Shown here piece by piece: positions 37,562-48,363 of a stretch of 64,000 nucleotides of DNA. A program made the position numbers and the translations under genes. The notes under the pieces were generated by a model. It saw only the letters and a list, made by a program, of their open reading frames with translations. It was not told the DNA's origin and made no database searches. Source of the stretch: JAMXLO01 sp963776505 (lineage in GTDB: Bacteria > Pseudomonadota > Alphaproteobacteria > Acetobacterales > Acetobacteraceae); assembly GCA_963776505.1 (NCBI GenBank), contig CAVZNH010000016.1:1-64000 (forward strand), read 5' to 3'. Position 1 is the first letter of the stretch. Each line of letters opens with the position of its first letter.

Positions 37562-38754
37562 TTCGCTGCTGCCTTGGCGTTCGAAGGCAGCACGCGCCGC
37601 GTCGCACGGCGCAGCATCATGACGGCCTCGTCCAGATCCGCGTCGGTCACCACAAGCGGCGGCGCCAGGCGCAGCACGTTCTCGCCGGCGGTGATGGCCA
37701 TCAGGCCTTCCGCGACGCAGGCCGCCTGCACCTCACCCTGCGGCAGCACGCATTTAAGGCCCTGCAGCAGGCCCATGCCGCGCGCGTCCTCGTAGACCTG
37801 CGGATATTCGCGGGCGATCTCGTCCAGTTCGGCGCGCAACCGGCGGCCCTTGCGCTCGACATCCGCCAGGAAACCGGGTGCGAGGATGATGTCCAGCACC
37901 GCGTTGCCCGCCGCACAGGCGAGCGGGTTGCCGCCGAACGTGGTGCCGTGCGTGCCGGGCTTCAGCGCCTTGGCGTACTGCTCCTTGGCCAGCACGGCGC
38001 CGAGCGGGAAGCCGCCGCCGATGCCCTTGGCCGCCGACATGACATCGGGCGTGATGCCGGCCCATTCATAGGCGAACAGCTTGCCGGTGCGGCCCATGCC
38101 GGACTGCACCTCGTCCATGCCGAGGATCAGGCCGTACTCGTCACATACCGCGCGCAGGTCGCGCAGAAATTGCATGTCGGCGGGGCGCACGCCGCCCTCG
38201 CCCTGGATCGGCTCGACGATGATGCCGGCGGTGGCCGGGCCGATCGCGTTGCGCACCGCGTTCATGTTGTTGAACGGCACCTGGTCGAAGCCCTCGACCA
38301 CTGGGCCGAAGCCCTCGAGATACTTGGCGTTGCCGGTGGCGGCGAGTGTCGCCAGCGTGCGGCCATGGAACGCGCCCTCGAACACGATGAAGCGGAAGCG
38401 CTCGCCCTTGCCAGCGTCGAACATCGCGCGGCGCATCATCTTGATCATGCCCTCGTTCGCTTCCGCGCCCGAGTTGCAGAAGAACACGCTGTCCGCGAAC
38501 GTCGCATCCACCAGCCGCTGCGCCAGCCGCTCGGCCCCTGGGATCCGGTACAGGTTGGAGACGTGCATGACCTTGGCGGCTTGCTCGGCGATCGCGCCGG
38601 CGAGGTGCGGATGTCCGTGTCCCAGCGACGCGGTCGCGATGCCCGAGCCGAAGTCGAGAAGTCGTCGCCCATCCTCCGTCCACAACCAGGCGCCTTCGCC
38701 CCGCTCGAAGGCGAGGTCGGCACGGGCGTAGTTCGGCAACAGGGCGGAAATCAT
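37558..38754 (-). CDS. argD: Acetylornithine aminotransferase
   Basis: 398 residues of the class III PLP aminotransferases. The ATG at 38754 is chosen because the family starts just before LLPNYARADLAFERGEGAWLWTEDG. The PLP lysine is K243 in AAKGIGGGFP, SGAEANE (95-101) binds the phosphate and DEVQSGMGRTG follows. It converts N-acetylglutamate semialdehyde to N-acetylornithine, and often also acts as a succinyldiaminopimelate transaminase. Operon with argF. Confidence 0.93.
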   Translation of the reverse strand: MISALLPNYARADLAFERGEGAWLWTEDGRRLLDFGSGIATASLGHGHPHLAGAIAEQAAKVMHVSNLYRIPGAERLAQRLVDATFADSVFFCNSGAEANEGMIKMMRRAMFDAGKGERFRFIVFEGAFHGRTLATLAATGNAKYLEGFGPVVEGFDQVPFNNMNAVRNAIGPATAGIIVEPIQGEGGVRPADMQFLRDLRAVCDEYGLILGMDEVQSGMGRTGKLFAYEWAGITPDVMSAAKGIGGGFPLGAVLAKEQYAKALKPGTHGTTFGGNPLACAAGNAVLDIILAPGFLADVERKGRRLRAELDEIAREYPQVYEDARGMGLLQGLKCVLPQGEVQAACVAEGLMAITAGENVLRLAPPLVVTDADLDEAVMMLRRATRRVLPSNAKAAAK

Positions 38755-38940
38755 GGGAGTGCAACCCTTCCTGCGGTTTCCCCAATGGCTCCTCTGCCCG
38801 CGACCGTTCAGGGCGGGTTCGGAGGAAGCGCGGATCATTGGCGGTTGCGCGGGGAGGAGTCAAACGAGGTGCTACACCAGCAAGGTCCAGATAGGACCAA
38901 GGTCATTCCAGTGCCGACTGCATCGTGCCATCGTCCGCCG

Positions 38941-39535
38941 ATGGCAGGCACATCCCATCGCCGCGCCGCCGGCCCCGCGCCGGACGCTGCTGCCCTGCAT
39001 GATGCGGCGCTGAACTATCTGGCGCGCTATGCTTCGACCGAGGCCGGGCTTCGCCGGGTGCTCGAGCGGCGTGTGGAGCGCTGGGCCCGCATGGCGGCCG
39101 GCACGGCTGACGCCGATCTCATTGCGAGTCAGGTGAGCGCCGCACGGGAGGCGATCTACGGGCGTTGTATCGCGGTTGGTCGCTGCCGGCGCGGTGAATG
39201 ATGCCGCGTTCGCGGAGAATCGCGCGCGCAGTCTGGTGCGCGCGGGGCGCTCACGCCGTGCCGCGGCGGCACATCTGGCAGCCAAGGGTGTCGACCCTGA
39301 TACAGCACGCGCCGTCCTGCCGGCTGACGACGAGAGCGAGCTCGCGGCAGCGCTGGTGCTGGCGCGACGGCGGCGCATCGGACCATTCCGCTCCGGCGAT
39401 GCGCCGGACGTGGCCGGTCATCGCCGCGAACTCGCGATGCTGGCGCGTGCCGGCTTTCCTCAGGATGTGGCTCGGCGGGCGCTGGCCATGCCAGCGGACA
39501 GTGCCGAGACCTTGGTGAACCGGCTGCGACGCTGA
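38941..39535 (+). pseudogene. recX: RecX-family regulatory protein, single frameshift
   Basis: Joined frames give about 197 residues with three-helix repeats of the RecX type: ALNYLARYASTEAGLRRVLERRVERWAR, then VNDAAFAENRARSLVRAGRSRRAAAAHLAAKGV, and the C-terminal AGFPQDVARRAL. RecX binds and inhibits RecA filaments. The break lies near 39162. The ATG at 38941 is the first in the right frame. recA is not in the window. It is convergent with the exported protein downstream. Confidence 0.8.
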
Positions 39536-39542
39536 CCCAGAC

Positions 39543-40182
39543 CTAGCGTCGGGATTGACGGGTCGTGTCGGTGCAGCCTTGCAGGTCGTGTCCCGCCCTG
39601 ACCCCGGTTTGCACGGGTGGCTGGCCGCATACAACCGTGCTGCGGCCCGCCTCGTGATCGGTCAGCATCTTCATTCGCGCCCGTATTGTGGTCGGCTCCG
39701 ATGAAGTCGCCGGCAAAGTCACCCTCAATCGTACTGGCGGAACACGACACCTTGGGCGGGCTCTTCTTGTTCGGACTTGAAAACGCACATGAACCGACGG
39801 CGACAAGATCATCCGTCCTGCCATCGAAAGTGACGTAGACCCGGTGGACCGGCAGGACCAGCTCTCCCTTATGGTGCCCGTCATGTCGCGGCTTGGTGCC
39901 GAGAAAGGACATGACGAAAGGTCCCATCTCGGCCTGTGGATGCAGCAGGAAGGCATATCCCGACTGGCCACTGCCCAATTTGATGTTGGTGATTTTGTCG
40001 GAGCACAGGTTCGGGTCGGTCTGAACGTTCATCACCGTCACCTTGGTGCATCTGCCGGCGAATGTCGCAAGGGTGGTGTGGTCGCGCGCGGAGGCCCCGG
40101 TGGCACCTGCCGCTGCCATGAGAAGCAAGAGTGAATATGGCAAGATCTTCAAAATAGCACTGCACGCTCCAGCGACAGTCAT
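39543..40182 (-). pseudogene. Exported protein of unknown function, probable late frameshift
   Basis: The start at 40182 gives a signal peptide (ILKILPYSLLLLMAAAGATGASA). The mature part begins with RDHTTLATFAGRCTKV and contains FAGDFIGADH near the end; cysteines around RC, LC and SC pairs suggest disulfides. Codon use and the position of the recX stop favour a frame change near 39690 so that the gene ends at 39543; the unshifted frame runs on to 39460 into recX. I do not recognise the family. Confidence 0.5.
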
Positions 40183-40211
40183 GCTGCAAGGTGGTCTCGC
40201 GTCGCACATAC

Positions 40212-41362
40212 TCACTTTTGAGTCATCTCACGCGGCGAGACTAGAGGCACGATGGCGGCACGTCGACTGGCTGCGATGGCCGGCCGGTCAACCAGACGCT
40301 CGAAGGCGATGGCGGCGAGCAGGGTGAGCGCAAGGAACAGGACAAACGCGGCCGCCGTCGAGCGGCATCAGGGTGAAGGCGAGGCACACCATGGTGAAAA
40401 GGATCGGAAAGTGCAACAGGTAGATGCTGAAGGACAGGCGGCCAAGGTGGCGGAAGGGTGCGCTTTCCAGCATCGGCCAAACCAGCGGGCACCATAGCAC
40501 GCCAAAATACAATGCAACGGCGCCAAGCTGGCTCTGGAACTGGAACAGGTTCGGGGCGTAGGCCAGCTCGAAGCGGCTCAGCGTCAGACGCGCCCATTCG
40601 ACAAAATGCCAGTCCTTGGTGGCGCACAGCGCGACCCCGAGCAGCAGCAACAGGATGCCCCAATATCCCATCGCGGGCGATCCGCCGGTTCGCGGCCGAG
40701 GGCGGACCAGGTGGCCGAGTACGAACAGGAACATCGGATGCGTGCCGAACGACAATGCGGCTGCCGACAACCGCGGCACGGTGCGCCCAGACCGATTGGG
40801 CGCGGAGCGATACCAGGCACAGCACCAGCAGCGAACCGTAAAGTTCCAGATGCAACGACCAGAACGGCGCGTCGAGCGACAGTTCCATTGGCGGCAGTTG
40901 TCCGGCGAGCGGCGCGAACAACGTGGCCTCGCGGTAGCCGAGCAGGAGGCTGTCGAGGCCGATCTCGCGTGCAAGGTGCCCGAGCGTCGGGGCACCGCTG
41001 GAATCCATCGCCAGCCACGGCGATCCGGTGAGGGCGGCTGCCTGCCGGTGCGCATCGGGCAACCATGCGAGCAGTGCCGTAGCGATCACGGCTGCGGCGG
41101 CGATGGGGATGCCCAGCCGCAACACGCGCTTGGCGATCTTGCCGGTGAACGAGCCCAGCCGGGCGAACGACGGCGTCAGAACCGTGCCGCTGATCAGGAA
41201 GAACACATAGACGGCGGTGTGGCCGTCGAACAGAAGGCGCACCGGCGGCCAGGCGTGCTTCGCGGTGTCCGGCAGGAAGCCTGTGACGAAGTGCAGCAAC
41301 ACCACCTGCATCGCCGCGATGCCGCGCAGCCCTTCCAGATACTGAACCTTGCCGGTCTGCAT
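40212..41362 (-). pseudogene. Acyltransferase 3 (OafA/YrhL-like) membrane protein, frameshifted
   Basis: About 383 residues when joined. MQTGKVQYLEGLRGIAAMQVVLLHF has the family's N-terminal R-G-I-A and catalytic His region; roughly ten helices follow, and FSIYLLHFPILFT is the conserved late block. Such enzymes O-acylate cell-surface glycans or antibiotics using a cytoplasmic acyl donor. Breaks lie near 40770 and 40355, after which FVLFLALTLLAAIAFERLVDRP leads to a TGA at 40212. The substrate is unknown. Confidence 0.75.
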
Positions 41363-41433
41363 CTTTGCCGGTTATCGCGCCTTGGGCTCCTCCGCGATAG
41401 GCTGGCGATCATCCACGACGCCGGAGCAATCAG

Positions 41434-42085
41434 GTGACCAATACCACCGTTACCGAAGACCTCACGCTGTTCGGCAGTTTCACCTCGAGTTCGACCTACA
41501 AGCCGATGCTGTATCTGGCGCTGGCGCGGCTGCCGTTCAGCTTCCGCACGGTGAACCTGAAATACGGCGCGCAGAAGGAGGCCGACTATCTGGCGGTGAA
41601 CCGCTACGGCCAGGTGCCCGCACTGCGTCATCGCGGACTGACCATCGTGCAGTCCAACGTCATCCTCGACTACCTGGCGCGCACTACCGGGCACTTCGCG
41701 GGGAAGACAGAGCAGGAGCAATGGACCGCCCGCGAGTGGCTGTCGTGGGAGGCAGACAATATCACCAACGTCGCCAAGGTGCGGCATTACAGCCGCTTTC
41801 GTCAGGTCGATCCGGCGGTGATGGGCTTATTTTCGCCCGCTCGCCGAGGCGGCGATCGGCTTCGTCGATGCGGCGCTGGCGGGGCGCGAGTGGCTGGTGG
41901 GCGATGCGCCGACGATTGCCGATATCGGCTGCTGGGGACGCATGGTGTTCATGGCGGAGGGCGCCCTCGATATCACGCGCTGGCCGAATGTGCAGGCGTG
42001 GTCGCATCGGCTGGCAGCGATGCCAGGTTTCGCGTTGCCGTACGATCTGATCCCCAAGAAGGATCGCGAGGTCGCGCCGGGGTAA
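41434..42085 (+). pseudogene. Glutathione S-transferase family protein, single frameshift
   Basis: About 217 residues with a GTG start. The N-terminal thioredoxin-like domain has LFGSFTSSSTYKPMLYLALARL and the cis-Pro/glutathione motif GQVPALRHRGLTIVQSN (VPAL and QS). The helical C-terminal domain has PTIADIGCWG and WPNVQAWSHRLAAMPGF. The frame is lost at about 41828, in GGCTTATTTTCGC, where one T too many hides YFRPLAEAAIGFVD. It lies 24 bases before the HpaB-like gene and probably shares its transcript. Confidence 0.82.
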
Positions 42086-42109
42086 GGTGGAGCATTGGGA
42101 GAAGCTTCG

Positions 42110-43582
42110 ATGCAGTGCAAGACGGGGGCGGAGCACATCGAATCGCTGCGCGACGGGCGGACAATCTACATAGACGGGAAGCTGGTTGACGACGTCACAA
42201 CACACCCGGCGTACCGCAACACGGTAGCCTCCGCGGCGCGCCTCTACGACTACCAATCGCGCCCCGAAAACCTGGAGATGATGACGTTCACGCCCACAGG
42301 TGGCGCACGGCAGGTGAATCGCTGCTGGCAGATGCCGCGCAGCTACGAGGAACTCGTTGCGCGGCGCAAGGCGCTCCAGGCCTGGGCACGGCTCAGCTAC
42401 GGGTTCATGGGCCGCTCACCAGACCATGTCGCCTCTGCGCTCATCGGCCAGCGTATGGGCATCGAGGTCTTCATGAAGCATGGGCCGGCGCGCGCCAAGG
42501 CGTTTGCCGATTATGTGGATTACGCGACGCGAAGCGATCTGTTTCTTACCTATGTGATCGTCAATCCGCAGGCGGATCGCTCCAAGGACTGGGGCGAGCA
42601 GGCGGAGGAGCTTGTCGCGCAGATCGTCGATGAGGACACTACCGGATTGACGATCCGCGGCGCCAAGATGCTGGGCACCAGCTCGATCATGGCCAACGAG
42701 GTGTTCGTGGCCAATCTGCAACCGCTGAAACCTGGTGAGGAAGCCCTGGCGTTCTCATGCGCGTTGCCGATGAACGCCGCGGGCTTACGAGTGCTGTCAC
42801 GCAAGAGCTACGAGGCGCATGCGGTATCGGTCTTCGACAATCCGTTGTCCGCACGCTTCGACGAGAACGATGCGATACTCTACTTCGACGACGTAAAGGT
42901 GCCGTGGGAGCGCGTGTTCGTGCATCGCGATACGGACATGTGCCGCGCCCAGTTCCATGACACTCCCGGTCATGTCTTTCAGAACTATCAGGCGCAGATC
43001 AGGCTGTCGGTGAAGGTTAAGTTCCTGGTCGGCCTCGCGCACAAGATCACCGAGGCGATCGGTACCACCAACATGCCGCAGGTCCGCGAACAACTCGGCA
43101 GCCTGGCGGCGAGCGCAGGCATGGTGGAGGCGATGCTTGCCGGCATGGAGGCCTCTGGTGGCATGCGCGGCGAGTTCTACCTGCCAGACCGGCATCAGCT
43201 CTATTCGGCACACACGGTGACGCAGGACCTCTATCCCCGGCTGATCAACCTCATCCGTGATCTGGCCGGCGGGGCATTGATCATGCTGCCATCGTCGTTC
43301 CGCGACTGGGCCAATCCGGAGCTCGCACCGATCCTGCACAGGACCCAGCGATCAGCGAATTTCAGTTCTCAGGACAAGGTCAAACTGCTGAAGGCGGCGT
43401 GGGACGCCATCGGCTCGGAGTTCGCCTCGCGGCACACGCAGTATGAGATGTTCTATGCAGGTGCTCGCTTCGTCACCACGGGCCACAGCTACCGCACCTT
43501 CGATTGGAGTGTGGTACGCGGCATGGTGGACCAGCTGATGTCGACCTATGACCTGGACGTGGTCATGCCCTTGCCAGCATGA
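42110..43582 (+). CDS. 4-hydroxyphenylacetate 3-hydroxylase family (HpaB-like) monooxygenase
   Basis: 490 residues of the FADH2-dependent two-component hydroxylases related to acyl-CoA dehydrogenases. Blocks include TGAEHIESLRDGRTIYIDGK, SYGFMGRSPDH, KMLGTSSIMANEVFVANL, YFDDVKVPWERVFVHRD and TGHSYRTFDWS. The start ATG at 42110 follows GGGAGAAG. The reductase partner (HpaC) is not in the window. Family members also act on chlorophenols, pyrrole-2-carboxylate and other phenols, so the substrate is open. Convergent with the MFS gene, only two bases between stops. Confidence 0.85.
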   Translation: MQCKTGAEHIESLRDGRTIYIDGKLVDDVTTHPAYRNTVASAARLYDYQSRPENLEMMTFTPTGGARQVNRCWQMPRSYEELVARRKALQAWARLSYGFMGRSPDHVASALIGQRMGIEVFMKHGPARAKAFADYVDYATRSDLFLTYVIVNPQADRSKDWGEQAEELVAQIVDEDTTGLTIRGAKMLGTSSIMANEVFVANLQPLKPGEEALAFSCALPMNAAGLRVLSRKSYEAHAVSVFDNPLSARFDENDAILYFDDVKVPWERVFVHRDTDMCRAQFHDTPGHVFQNYQAQIRLSVKVKFLVGLAHKITEAIGTTNMPQVREQLGSLAASAGMVEAMLAGMEASGGMRGEFYLPDRHQLYSAHTVTQDLYPRLINLIRDLAGGALIMLPSSFRDWANPELAPILHRTQRSANFSSQDKVKLLKAAWDAIGSEFASRHTQYEMFYAGARFVTTGHSYRTFDWSVVRGMVDQLMSTYDLDVVMPLPA

Positions 43583-43584
43583 GC

Positions 43585-44739
43585 TCATGCGCCGTCAGGC
43601 GCCGATGCAGCATGTACAATCGGCACTGCCAGCGCCGAGACTGCGGCGGCGGCCAGCAGCGCACCCTCCGGACCGCCCGACATGTCGGCCGCCCAGCCGC
43701 ACATCGCCGGCACCACTGCGCCGCCGGCGTAGTACATCGAATAGAACAGCCCCATGCCGACGGCGCGGTTCTCGGGTCGCGCCGACAGCGTGCCGACTGC
43801 CATGATCACGCCTGGGTGGAACGAGCCCACGACGCCGACCACCACGGCGCAGATCACCGGCCAGTCGAGCAGCGCGGCACCGGTCATTCCGAGCACCAGC
43901 GCCACGGTGCCGAGCAGGAATATGCGGAACCCGCCGACCCGCGCGGCAAGGCCGGCGCCGAGCAGGGTCGCCGGCACGTTGCCCCAGGTGGCGATGGTCA
44001 GCACCAGGCCCGTCAGCATCAGGCTCTGGCCCCGCGCCGCCATCAGGGACGGCACATAGGCGGTGTAGCCTGAATAACCGGCGGTATAGGCGGTCCAGAT
44101 CAGTCCCGCGATCACCAGCAGCAGGCACTCGCGGCCGCCCGGCAGCGAGAACCTGGGGGGCGTAGGTGCCGCATGCGGCGACGGGCGGAAACTGACCAGG
44201 AACAGCGCCAGCGCCGCGGCCATGGGGAGCGAGCCGGACAAAAAGGCGGCGCGCCAGCCATACACGAGCGCCAGCGGCGGCAGCACAAGCTGCGCGAGGC
44301 CGACGCCGATCGGGTAGGCGGCGACCGACACGCTGATCGCCCACATGAACCGGCGTCCGGTGAACCAGTCGGCAATGATCTTGTTCTGCAGCACGATCAT
44401 GGCCACCGCGCCGACGCCAGCCGCGCTGCGGCCGCTACCGATCCCGGCCGGGCCTGCGGCGGCCGCGCTGACTACCGGGCCAAGCACCATCAGAGCGAGA
44501 CCGGCTCCGAGCACCAGTCGGTCGCCTAACCGGCGGGCCAGTATGCCGAGCGGCAGAGCCAGGAAGCCGCCCAGCAACATGAACGCGCCAATCAGCGTGC
44601 CGAGGCCCGCATAGTCCAGCCTGTACAGTTGCATCAGGTCGGGGCCGAGTGTTGCCACGGTCTGGTATTGGTAGCCAAAGCCGATGCGGGCCAGCGCCAC
44701 GGCGGCAAGGATGAGCCAGGGCCTGGCGCACATTCTCAA
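43585..44739 (-). CDS. MFS transporter
   Basis: 384 residues, twelve predicted helices. The motif GILARRLGDRLVLGAGLALM corresponds to the loop 2-3 signature of the major facilitator superfamily. VGVVGSFHPGVIMAVGTL and GLFYSMYYAGGAVVP are typical of CynX/NimT-like small-anion or aromatic-acid permeases, but the substrate cannot be fixed. Its start overlaps the GNAT stop (ATGA). It may serve the neighbouring oxygenase. Confidence 0.82.
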   Translation of the reverse strand: MRMCARPWLILAAVALARIGFGYQYQTVATLGPDLMQLYRLDYAGLGTLIGAFMLLGGFLALPLGILARRLGDRLVLGAGLALMVLGPVVSAAAAGPAGIGSGRSAAGVGAVAMIVLQNKIIADWFTGRRFMWAISVSVAAYPIGVGLAQLVLPPLALVYGWRAAFLSGSLPMAAALALFLVSFRPSPHAAPTPPRFSLPGGRECLLLVIAGLIWTAYTAGYSGYTAYVPSLMAARGQSLMLTGLVLTIATWGNVPATLLGAGLAARVGGFRIFLLGTVALVLGMTGAALLDWPVICAVVVGVVGSFHPGVIMAVGTLSARPENRAVGMGLFYSMYYAGGAVVPAMCGWAADMSGGPEGALLAAAAVSALAVPIVHAASAPDGA

Positions 44740-45231
44740 GGCTTCCTGGGCGCGGTCAGCCGTTTTTCCATGTTCACGAAGGTCGGCTCGGCATAGCCCG
44801 GGTGGGTGTCGCGCGTCGTCTCGACGAAGCCGCAGGCGACGAACAGCCGGCGGTTGTCAAGCAGCACAAGGCGCGTGCTCAGATGCATGCAGCGGCAGGC
44901 CCATCGAGCGCGCCGCCAATTCCGCCGCCGCAACCAACGCCTTAGCGATGCCGCGGCCGCGCCAGGCCGGATGCACTGCCAGCCGACTTAGATACAGGCC
45001 GCCATCCTGCTCGACCCACAGCGCAGCGCCGACCAGCCGGTCTGCCGCCTCGGCCACCGCCCCCGCCCCGGTCTCAAGATGTGCCGCCAGATCGGCTTCG
45101 GTTACCCGCAGGGCTGAGGGCAAGGGATCGGTCACCATCGACTGCATGGCGAAGGCGACGCGGATCAGTGCCGCCACCGTGGCCGCGTCCACTGCGACCA
45201 TGGGACGCAACGCATATGTGTCTGCTGGCAT
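44736..45231 (-). pseudogene. GNAT family N-acetyltransferase, single frameshift
   Basis: About 165 residues. The acetyl-CoA loop is WRGRGIAKALVAAAE in LSRLAVHPAWRGRGIAKAL, and the C-terminal part LDNRRLFVACGFVETTRDTHPGY contains the conserved NxxxxxxYxxxGF-like region. The frame shifts near 44885 between MGLPLH and LSTRLVLLDN. The acceptor is unknown. Upstream partner of the MFS gene. Confidence 0.75.
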
Positions 45232-45277
45232 CTGGCCGACGGTAGCCCGCACGGCGGCCTGTGCCTATGTTGGGGCG

Positions 45278-46238
45278 ATGTCCGAAACTCCTGCCTTCCT
45301 GGACGGCGAGCGACCGCCGGTGCCCGACATTGTCGTGCCGCGAGGCGTGACGTCGTTCCACCTCCCGCGTCGGCCGGTGCGTGGCCGCCTCGTGCGGCTT
45401 GGGCCGCTGGCGCAGGCGCTGCTGACCCGTCACCCCAACCATCCGGCGGTGACCCGGCTGGCCGGCCAGTCGCTGGCGCTGGCGGCGGCGTTGTCCACCG
45501 CGCTGAAATTCCGCGGGTCGTTCAGTGTGCAGGCGAAGGGCGACGGCGCGGTGCCGATGCTGCTCGCCGACTGCACCGACACCGGCGCGCTGCGCGGCTA
45601 TGCCCGTTCCGATCCGAAGAAGCTGGAGGAACTGCTGCGCAAGGATCCGTCTCCGGCGGCGGACCGTCTGCTCGGCGGTGGCTATCTCGCCTTCACCGTT
45701 GACCAAGGGCCGGACCAGAACCGCCACCAGGGCATCGTGACCATCGAGGGCGGCAACCTGGCCGAGATGGCGCTGCACTACTTCAGCACCAGCGAACAGC
45801 TTCGGTGCTTTGTGCATCTCGCCTGCGACGAGACCGCGGATGGCTGGCGTGCCGGCGCGCTGGTGCTTGAAAAGATTGCCGGCGCCGGAGGCATCGACCC
45901 TTCACTGGATGACGACGCACAGGAGGAAAGCTGGCGCACCGCGACGATACTCGCCGCCACACTGACCGACGCGGAGCTGCTGGACGATGCGCTATTGCCG
46001 GAACGACTGCTATACCGGCTGTTCCACACCGAAGGCGTGGCGACCGACCGGTCGCGCGCGCTGTCCTACGGCTGCCGCTGTTCGCGTGCGCGGCTGGTCG
46101 GCATTCTGGAAGGCTTTCCCGCCCGACGACCTGGACCACATGGCGGTGGATGGCGACATCGTAATGACCTGCGAGTTCTGCAATTACGACTTCCGATTCC
46201 CGCGGCAGGATGTGCGCGGCCGCGGTGCTCCGGCATGA
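45278..46238 (+). pseudogene. hslO: Redox-regulated chaperone Hsp33, single frameshift near the zinc site
   Basis: About 320 residues when joined. Hsp33 is a cytoplasmic holdase switched on by oxidation of a four-cysteine zinc centre. The N-terminal domain (VPRGVTSFHLPRRPVRGRLVRL through LLADCTDTGALRGYA) and the zinc motif are visible: CRC in SYGCRCSR, then CEFC in MTCEFCNYDFRF. The shift at about 46122 lies between the two cysteine pairs, at GGCTTTCCCGCCC, where one C too many breaks FPPDDLDHMAVDGDIVMTCEFC. Without repair the protein would run on and fuse with the lipoprotein. The stop overlaps that gene (ATGA). Confidence 0.85.
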
Positions 46239-46900
46239 TGACACGGCGCGCGTCGTTGCTGCTGCCATGGCTGGTCGCCGGTTGCGGCGGCAGCAAGCCG
46301 CGGGAATACCTGCCGCTGCGCTATAGCTATCTGACGCCGCTGCGACTGAACGTCTCAACGCTGCAGATTGAGCAGCGCTTCGTGCCATCCGGCGTCCCGC
46401 CGGACGTCAGCCAGTTCGACCCTGTGCCGCCAGTGCAGGCCCTGCGCGACATGGCACAGGATCGATTGCAGGCACTCGGCGCCGCCGATCTGGCCGTGTT
46501 CGTCATCCAGGACGCTTCGCTGACACGGCGGGATGACACAATCAACGGCAACTTCGCGGTGCAACTCGATATTTACAACACGCCGACCACTCGCGCCGGC
46601 TATGCCCAGGCAAGCGTGTCATCCACCTACACGGGCGATCTCGACGATCTCCCGGGGCGGCTGTACGACATGACGAAGACCATGATGGATCGGATGAATG
46701 TCGAGTTCGAATACCAGGTTCGCCGTTCGCTGGGTTCCTGGCTGCTGACCGCCGGTGCCGTGCAGCCGCCGGTAGAGCAGCAGCCGCTGACGCAGACACC
46801 GCCGGGCACGGAGCCTCCGCCGGGCATGCAGCCACCGTCCGACATGCCGCCGCAGACGATGCCGCCACCGCCTACACCGATCCCAGGCACGACACCCTGA
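46235..46900 (+). CDS. Putative lipoprotein with Pro-rich tail
   Basis: 221 residues. A short signal (MMTRRASLLLPWLVAGC) ends in the lipobox LVAGC with the lipidated Cys at 17. The body (PLRLNVSTLQIEQRF, ALRDMAQDRLQALG, AVFVIQDASLTRR) resembles a lipoprotein domain found in alphaproteobacteria without known role. The last 45 residues are Pro/Met/Thr-rich, like a cell-wall spanning or disordered tail. Coupled to hslO by ATGA. Confidence 0.65.
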   Translation: MMTRRASLLLPWLVAGCGGSKPREYLPLRYSYLTPLRLNVSTLQIEQRFVPSGVPPDVSQFDPVPPVQALRDMAQDRLQALGAADLAVFVIQDASLTRRDDTINGNFAVQLDIYNTPTTRAGYAQASVSSTYTGDLDDLPGRLYDMTKTMMDRMNVEFEYQVRRSLGSWLLTAGAVQPPVEQQPLTQTPPGTEPPPGMQPPSDMPPQTMPPPPTPIPGTTP

Positions 46901-46921
46901 TGCAAGTGCGGGAGGACAACC

Positions 46922-48302
46922 ATGACCATCGCCGAAGCCCTCGCTGAACGGATCGCCAGCGTCCGCTACGACGCATTGCCGGAGGAGGCGGTGCATTGGG
47001 CGCGTGTCGCGATCATCGACACGGTTGGCTGCACGCTCGCCGGCGCAAGCGAGCCGTGCGCGCGCATCGTAGCGCGCGTTACGGCGTCGGGCGGCCCATG
47101 CCTGATATTCGGCACCGCAGCAGCGTGTGGCGCCGCTGGATGCGGCGCTGATCAATGGCACCGCGTCGCACGCGCTGGATTTCGACGATTGCAGCGACAC
47201 GCTGGGCGGCCATCCATCGGCGCCGATCCTGCCCGCACTGTTCGCTCTGGCGGAGACCCGCACGGTCGATGGCCGGGCGTTCATCGCCGCTTATGTCGCG
47301 GGTTGGGAGACCGAGACGCGCATCGCGCGCGGCGTCAATTTCCATCATTACGAGAAGGGCTGGCACCCGACGGCAACGCTCGGCGTGTTCGGTTCGACCG
47401 CCGCGTGCTGCCACCTGCTGGGACTGACGCCGGAGGTAACGGCGACGGCGTTGGGGCTGGCGGCATCGTTCGCATCGGGGGTCAAGGCGAACTTCGGCAC
47501 GATGACCAAGCCGCTGCATGTCGGACACTGCTCACGCAACGGAATGCTGGCGGCGCTGCTTGCAGCGGACGGGTTCACCGCCAACTCGGGCGCACTGGAG
47601 CACAGGCAGGGCTTCCTGCACGTGTTCAACGGCGAGGGCAATTTCGACGCGGACGCCGATCCTGCGCGACTGGGGTCAGCCGTGGGACATCGTGCGGCCT
47701 GGTGTGGCGATCAAGCAGTATCCGTGCTGCGGCAGCACGCATCCGGCGGTGGATGCGATGCTGTCGCTGGTGCGCGAGCATGGGCTGACGCCGGCGATGG
47801 TGGAGCGCGTCGAACTCATGGACGCATCCGCGGCGGCTGGCGCACACCAACCGGCCGGACCCGCAGAGCGAGCTGGATGCCAAGTTCAGCGTGCAGTACT
47901 GCCTGGCACGCGCGCTGCTGGATCGGTCGCGTGTCGCTGGAGCATTTCGAGGGAGACAGCTTCCGCGACCCAGCGATCCGTGCGTTGCTGCCGCGCATCC
48001 ATGCCGCGCCGCATCCCGAGATGTCGATGGCGAGCACCGAGCATTTCGGCGCCGAGGTGCGGGTGACACTGACGGACGGGCGGGTGATGGCGGCGAAAGT
48101 GGCGCGACCGCTCGGGCGCGGGCCGGAGCACCCGCTGCCGATGGAGTTGCTGGAGGCGAAGTTCCTCAATTGCGCGACGCGCGCGCTGCCGATGGACGCG
48201 GCGGAGCGGCTGCTCGCGACGTTGCGCGAGCTTCACGGCGTGTCGGATATGCGCGGTGTGACAAACGCGATGCTGCCTGCGGCGGCGCTGGCGGCGGACT
48301 GA
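46922..48302 (+). pseudogene. MmgE/PrpD family protein, at least four frame breaks
   Basis: Pieces in order cover the whole of a roughly 455-residue MmgE/PrpD protein: AEALAERIASVRYDALPEEAV, the core INGTASHALDFDDCSDTLGGHPSAPILPAL, GWETETRIARGVN, GWHPTATLGVFGSTAA, AIKQYPCCGSTHPAVDAML and the C-terminal ASTEHFGAEVRVTLTDGR. The family includes 2-methylcitrate dehydratase and cis-aconitate decarboxylase. Breaks lie near 47118, 47670, 47840 and 47930. It is convergent with the aldolase gene, separated by a G-rich palindrome. Confidence 0.78.
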
Positions 48303-48305
48303 CCA

Positions 48306-48346
48306 ACCCCCTCCCCGACCCTCCCCCGCTTCGCGGGAGTGGGAGT
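48306..48346. repeat. G/C-rich palindromic repeat between PrpD-like and aldolase genes
   Basis: CTCCCCGACCCTCCCCCGC, TTC, then GCGGGAGTGGGAG form an imperfect hairpin. Related in core sequence to the elements at 28116-28201 and 57000-57088. Between two convergent stops it may act as a transcription end for both. Confidence 0.6.
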
Positions 48347-48363
48347 GTTACGGAGCTTCCCCT

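Noticed and set aside
44684..46900. A 738-codon frame covering an antisense stretch, Hsp33 and a lipoprotein
   Set aside because: The first 198 codons are antisense to the MFS/GNAT genes, and the Hsp33-lipoprotein join exists only because of the shift at about 46122.
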